Shown here piece after piece: positions 37,726-41,032 of a DNA stretch of 41,032 bases; position 1 is the stretch's first letter, and each line of letters opens with the position of its first letter. The stretch covers positions 1 to 41,032 of the forward strand of contig JBPBQO010000004.1 of NCBI GenBank assembly GCA_050954785.1, given 5' to 3'. A program made the position numbers and the translations under genes. Source of the DNA: Lichenicola sp050954785 (GTDB lineage: Bacteria; Pseudomonadota; Alphaproteobacteria; Acetobacterales; Acetobacteraceae). The notes beneath the pieces are model-generated. The model made no database searches. It was not told the origin of the DNA and saw only the letters and a list, made by a program, of their open reading frames with translations.

Positions 37726-38412
37726 ATGATCCAGTTCTATTACAGCCTGGCGCCCAATCCGATGAAGGTCGCGTTGTTCCTGGAGGAATCGGGCCTGCCG
37801 TACGAGCTGGTTCCCGTCGATACCCGCACGGGTGCGCAGTTCGATCCGGCGTTCGTCGCCCTGAACCCGAACGGCAAGGTGCCTTGCATCGTCGATGGCG
37901 ACGTGACGGTGTTCGACAGCAACGCTATCCTGCTCTACCTCGCTGAAAAAACCGGACTTTTCCTGCCCGAAGCCACCCCGGCGCTACGTGGCGATCTGCT
38001 GTCCTGGCTGATGTTCGTGGCGAGCGGAATCGGTCCGTTCTCCGGCCAAGCCGTGCATTTCCGGCACAACGCGCCGGAACCCAAGGATTATGCGGTCACC
38101 CGGTATTCGTTCGAGGCCGAACGGCACTGGGGCATACTGGAGGCGCATCTCGCCGACCGGCCGTACATGCTGGGTGACACCTACACGATCGTCGACATGT
38201 CGGTGTGGGGATGGCTGCGCATGGTGCCGCGCGTGCTCGCCGGCGACGAGATATGGACCAGGCTGCCGAACCTGAAGCGACTGCTCGACGAGATCAATGC
38301 GCGCCCTGCCGCGATCCGCGCCGTCGCCCTCAAGGACCGCCACATCTTCAAGGTCGAGATGGACAACGCAGCCAAACGGATCATGTTCCGGCACACCATC
38401 CCGACTTCCTGA
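37726..38412 (+). CDS. Glutathione S-transferase family protein (YghU/YfcG-like)
   Basis: GST of 228 aa, clearly different from its divergent neighbour. The thioredoxin-like part begins IQFYYSLAPNPMKVALFLEE, with LNPNGKVPCIVDGD (cis-proline) and VFDSNAILLYLAEK (glutathione-binding Asp-Ser in place of Glu-Ser). The C-terminal domain contains GDTYTIVDMSVWGWLRM. The Asn-Pro pair near the N-terminus and the length recall the Nu-class YghU/YfcG enzymes, which act as disulfide reductases. The ATG at 37726 has AGGAGAG upstream; an earlier in-frame ATG at 37621 would read through the divergent promoter. Its stop abuts the stop of the convergent dehydrogenase. Confidence 0.93.
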   Translation: MIQFYYSLAPNPMKVALFLEESGLPYELVPVDTRTGAQFDPAFVALNPNGKVPCIVDGDVTVFDSNAILLYLAEKTGLFLPEATPALRGDLLSWLMFVASGIGPFSGQAVHFRHNAPEPKDYAVTRYSFEAERHWGILEAHLADRPYMLGDTYTIVDMSVWGWLRMVPRVLAGDEIWTRLPNLKRLLDEINARPAAIRAVALKDRHIFKVEMDNAAKRIMFRHTIPTS

Positions 38413-39498
38413 TCAGGCTGGCCCGGCCTCCTGATCGGGCAACGCTGCGATGCCTGCAATGAAGCGCGCGATCGCGTCGGCGCTATCCCGGATCATCGCC
38501 TGTTCAGCGTGATCGAACCGCTCCGGATCGTCGAGCGTCCAACCGGTGCGATCGAGCCTGACCGGCAGGCCACAGACGCCGACTATTCCCAGCGTCTCGC
38601 CGTCCAGCAGCACCTGGCCATTGAGATGCGGCGCGTGCCGCCCGCTTGCGGCGGCAATCATCTGCAGGGTGGCATTGGCGGTCGCCTGCGCCGTCGAATG
38701 CACGCACCAGGTGGTCAGGAACGGCTCGACGAAAATGCGCTCGTCCGGTAGCGCCCGCGCGGTGGCTTCATAGGCTGCCGCGACCCGGCCCGCATGGAAT
38801 TCGCGCGATACCGTTTCGCGCAAGGCTGCGACGCGTTCGGCCAGCGGCTGTAGCACCGCCTCGGCCCGCAGTGCATCGAGCGCCGCCTGAAGGTCTGTGC
38901 GCGCCCGCGCATGCCCGACCAGCCGGACCCGGCTCCAGAGCGGAACCATCGCACCACCATGCTCGCCTACTGCCATCGCCTCGACATCGTGGCGGCACAG
39001 GCCCAGCCGGGCCGCGATCGCGCGGGCGAAGCGCAGGCTGTCCTGCTGCGCACCCATGCCGATCACCCGGTGCCGGTCGATGTGCCGCGCCAGGATCGTC
39101 ACCGCGAGTTCGACCGGATTGCTGACCACGACGAACAGCGCGTCCGGCAGGCGCGCACCGCAGATCCGGCCGATGTGCTCGAACAGGGGTGCATTGACGT
39201 CCCCAAGCTGCTGCCGGGTCGTGCGGTCCGGTGAGACGGTCTCGCCTGCGGCAACCACCACCATGTCCGCCTCGACCTGATCGAGGCCGCCGGCGATCTC
39301 GATCGGCACATGCAGGTCGTCGAATGCGTCCTGCAGGTCGATCGCCAGCCCGAACAGGTGTCGCCGGGCCTCCTCGGTGTCGCGTCCGACCAGTTGCAAC
39401 CGGTCACCCGGCCGCAGCAGCCGGCTGCGCAGCACGTGCGCGGCGATCGCTTGTCCGACGCTGCCGGTCGCTCCGAGAATGGCCAGACGCAGTGACAT
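38413..39498 (-). CDS. Malate/lactate dehydrogenase family protein
   Basis: NAD-dependent 2-hydroxyacid dehydrogenase of 361 aa. The Rossmann start is SLRLAILGATGSVGQAIAAH, followed by DMVVVAAGETVSPDRTTRQQ, VVVSNPVELAVTIL, the substrate-arginine region GMGAQQDSLRFARAIA, and the catalytic histidine in VGEHGGAMVPLWS. At 361 aa it is longer than ordinary MDH or LDH (310-330), and the motifs diverge from both, so the substrate is not predictable. The ATG at 39498 is preferred, with another in frame at 39513; open sequence further upstream overlaps rpsF on the other strand and is not part of the gene. Its stop touches the GST stop (TGATCA), so the genes converge with no gap. Confidence 0.85.
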   Translation of the reverse strand: MSLRLAILGATGSVGQAIAAHVLRSRLLRPGDRLQLVGRDTEEARRHLFGLAIDLQDAFDDLHVPIEIAGGLDQVEADMVVVAAGETVSPDRTTRQQLGDVNAPLFEHIGRICGARLPDALFVVVSNPVELAVTILARHIDRHRVIGMGAQQDSLRFARAIAARLGLCRHDVEAMAVGEHGGAMVPLWSRVRLVGHARARTDLQAALDALRAEAVLQPLAERVAALRETVSREFHAGRVAAAYEATARALPDERIFVEPFLTTWCVHSTAQATANATLQMIAAASGRHAPHLNGQVLLDGETLGIVGVCGLPVRLDRTGWTLDDPERFDHAEQAMIRDSADAIARFIAGIAALPDQEAGPA

Positions 39499-39645
39499 TC
39501 GGTGAGTTTCCATGGCGGCTGAATGGCAAAAATCGCGTTTTTTCTTGCGGGGCATGCCGATCCGTGCTCCACCCCCGCGTTCCCTGCCGGAGCGAGTGGC
39601 ATCGCCCCGGCTATACCCATGCATCGCCTTGCGCGGCGCGCCTAC

Positions 39646-39671
39646 CCCGAGGATTTCCCCGGACGGTCGGG
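39646..39671 (+). promoter_or_regulatory. Possible S6:S18 autoregulatory leader hairpin
   Basis: The rpsF leader can pair CCCGA (39646-39650) with TCGGG (39667-39671), leaving an upper CCGG/CGG element, 25 nt before the start codon. Many bacteria control this operon through an S6:S18 binding hairpin with exposed CCG. Resemblance is loose. Confidence 0.3.
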
Positions 39672-39696
39672 TTGAATACATCCGAAGGGAGAACCC

Positions 39697-40200
39697 ATGC
39701 CACTTTATGAATGCACGATCATTGCGCGCAATGACGTCACGCAGCAGCAGGTCGAAGCGCTTGCCGACGTCATCGCCACCCAGCTCGAAGGCGAAGAAGG
39801 CTCGATCCAGAAGCGCGAGTATTGGGGGCTTCGCAGCCTCGCATACCGCATCAAGAAGAACCGCAAGGCGCATTACATGCTCCTCGGCCTGGACGCGAAG
39901 CCGGCCTCGCTCAACGAGATCGAGCGCCAGCTCAGCCTCAACGAGGACGTGCTGCGCTTCCTGACCATCCGCGTCGATGCGATCGACGAGGCGCCGTCCG
40001 CCATCCTCAGCCGCAAGGCAGACGATCGCGAGCGCGGTTTCCGTGGTCCCAAGCCCGCCGGACGCTTCGATAGCGGCCGCAAGCGCGGTTATGACGACCG
40101 TGAGGAATTCCGTGCCCGCGACGAAGGCGGCGAGCGTCCCGAGCGCGGTGGCGAGCGTGGACCCCGTGGCCCGCGGTCCGAGCTGGCCGAGGCGGAGTAA
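39697..40200 (+). CDS. rpsF: 30S ribosomal protein S6
   Basis: Small-subunit protein that pairs with S18 on the 16S rRNA platform. The core (residues 1-95) begins PLYECTIIARNDVTQQQVEA and includes REYWGLRSLAYRIKKNRKAH. At 167 aa it carries a long charged tail (from about 105) of Arg/Gly/Glu repeats such as GGERPERGGERGPRGP, as is common in alphaproteobacteria. AAGGGAG lies ahead of the start. The rpsR start follows 6 nt after the stop. Confidence 0.97.
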   Translation: MPLYECTIIARNDVTQQQVEALADVIATQLEGEEGSIQKREYWGLRSLAYRIKKNRKAHYMLLGLDAKPASLNEIERQLSLNEDVLRFLTIRVDAIDEAPSAILSRKADDRERGFRGPKPAGRFDSGRKRGYDDREEFRARDEGGERPERGGERGPRGPRSELAEAE

Positions 40201-40206
40201 GGCATC

Positions 40207-40488
40207 ATGTCCCAGACCATTCAAGAAGACGCCGGCCCCGCCGGCCGACGCGCTGCAGTCGGCGCTCGCCGGCCGTTCTATCGCCGTCGCAAGTCCTGCC
40301 CGTTCTCCGGCCCGAACGCGCCGAAGATCGACTACAAGGATGTGCGCCTGCTGTCCCGCTTCCTGTCCGAGCGCGGCAAGATCGTACCGAGCCGTATCAC
40401 CGCCGTCTCGGCGAAGAAGCAGCGCGAGCTCGCCCAGGCGATCAAGCGTGCCCGCTTCCTTGCCCTGCTGCCCTACATCCTGAGCTGA
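40207..40488 (+). CDS. rpsR: 30S ribosomal protein S18
   Basis: Small-subunit protein of 93 aa that binds S6. The conserved core is seen in FYRRRKSCPFSGPNAPKIDY, then LLSRFLSERGKIVPSRITAV and KKQRELAQAIKRARFLALLP. It has a slightly long N-terminus (about 20 residues, Gly/Ala/Arg-rich). The gene lies between rpsF (6 nt gap) and rplI (15 nt gap), the standard operon order. Confidence 0.97.
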   Translation: MSQTIQEDAGPAGRRAAVGARRPFYRRRKSCPFSGPNAPKIDYKDVRLLSRFLSERGKIVPSRITAVSAKKQRELAQAIKRARFLALLPYILS

Positions 40489-40503
40489 GGGAGCGTACCG
40501 ACC

Positions 40504-41032
40504 ATGTCCGTAACCGAAGTGATCCTGCTCCAGCGCATCGAGAAGCTGGGCCAGATGGGCGAAATCGTTAAGGTAAAGCCGGGCTACGCCCGTAACTTCC
40601 TGCTGCCCCAGGGCAAGGCGATCCGTTCGAACAATGCCAACCGTGCGCGCTTCGAAGGCGAGCGCATCCAGCTCGAGGCGACCAACATCAAGCGCCGCGA
40701 GGAGGCCGAGCGCCTCGCCGAGCGGATGAGCGGCCTGACCGTCGTCATCATCCGCCAGGCCGGCGACAGCGGCAGCCTGTATGGCTCCGTGTCTCCGCGC
40801 GACATCGCCGTCGCCGCGGCGGAAGGTGGTCTCACCATCAACCGCACGCAGGTCCAGCTCGAGCACCCGATCAAGACGCTCGGCCTGGCCGACGTTCGCG
40901 TCGTGCTGCATCCTGAAGTGACCATCCGCGTCGTCGCCAACGTCGCTCGCTCCCCCGAGGAGGCCGAGCGTCAGGCGCGTGGCGAACGGGTCGGTCACGA
41001 TGACGACGATGACGATAACGACCAGCCTGTTC
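40504..41032 (+). CDS. rplI: 50S ribosomal protein L9 (3' end beyond window)
   Basis: Large-subunit protein near the L1 stalk. The N-terminal RNA-binding domain starts VTEVILLQRIEKLGQMGEIV and contains the signature KPGYARNFLLPQGKA, followed by the long connecting helix and the C-terminal domain (GSLYGSVSPRDIAVA, LADVRVVLHPEVTIRVV). After position 165 the sequence enters a run of aspartates (GHDDDDDDND), an acidic tail beyond the usual end, and is cut by the window edge. Confidence 0.96.
   Translation, partial: MSVTEVILLQRIEKLGQMGEIVKVKPGYARNFLLPQGKAIRSNNANRARFEGERIQLEATNIKRREEAERLAERMSGLTVVIIRQAGDSGSLYGSVSPRDIAVAAAEGGLTINRTQVQLEHPIKTLGLADVRVVLHPEVTIRVVANVARSPEEAERQARGERVGHDDDDDDNDQPV

Noticed and set aside
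39514..39560. AAAAA/TTTTTT inverted stretch in the rpsF leader as a rho-independent terminator.
   Set aside because: The stem is only A-T pairs with a short GC loop and no GC-rich stem before the T-run, so it would not be stable.
39499..40998. Open extension of the dehydrogenase frame upstream to 40998.
   Set aside because: It runs antisense through rpsF, rpsR and rplI and shows no family similarity; the enzyme clearly starts at SLRLAILGATG.

Overview
The window is GC-rich chromosomal DNA from an alphaproteobacterium, most probably an acetic-acid-bacterium relative (Acetobacteraceae, Rhodospirillales). The reasons are the base composition, the order yqeY-dnaG-rpoD divergent from carA-carB-greA-ilvA, the rpsF-rpsR-rplI block, and a carbamoyl-phosphate synthase small subunit with the short helix-turn-helix N-terminal domain that I recall from that family. 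The genus is inference. No rRNA, tRNA, CRISPR array, intact insertion sequence or prophage was seen.

Layout. (1) 1-4487: a sulfite-handling block. A YeiE-type LysR regulator diverges from a minus-strand operon of a YeiH-type exporter, a cytosolic sulfite oxidase-like molybdoenzyme and a ClC chloride-channel protein that runs off the left edge. (2) 4488-9422: a more AT-rich accessory island. It holds a shattered SDR pseudogene, a compact adenylation-thiolation-thioesterase NRPS with an upstream partner protein of a family of unknown function (DUF6875-like), a strong-looking promoter with a palindrome, and an eroded IS5-type transposase fragment. (3) 9423-16390: an exported aldose 1-epimerase, then a GntR regulator divergent from a five-gene amide operon (substrate-binding protein, ATPase, permease, formamidase/acetamidase, amidase). 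This operon is preceded by a near-consensus sigma-54 promoter, as expected for nitrogen scavenging.

(4) 16533-27844: housekeeping core. On the minus strand are carA, carB, greA and ilvA; on the plus strand yqeY, dnaG and rpoD. carA and carB are separated by the decayed end of an unrelated gene. The carA/yqeY divergent region carries two copies of the dyad GGGAA-N5-TTCCC, which may relate to the helix-turn-helix domain fused to CarA. (5) 27924-34757: GNAT acetyltransferase, TonB, and a four-gene carbohydrate-type cassette: a large unknown protein, an FAD oxidoreductase, an NAD-dependent epimerase-like protein and a sugar isomerase-like TIM barrel. The cassette is closed by a decayed second copy of the end of the large protein. 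(6) 34921-39498: a methyl-accepting chemotaxis protein in an operon with a small exported cupredoxin-like protein, two divergent glutathione S-transferases, and a malate/lactate dehydrogenase-family protein. (7) 39697-41032: rpsF, rpsR and the start of rplI, cut by the right edge.

The least explained parts are the NRPS pair, the CarA domain with the repeated dyads, and the sugar cassette flanked by an intact and a decayed copy of the same protein.
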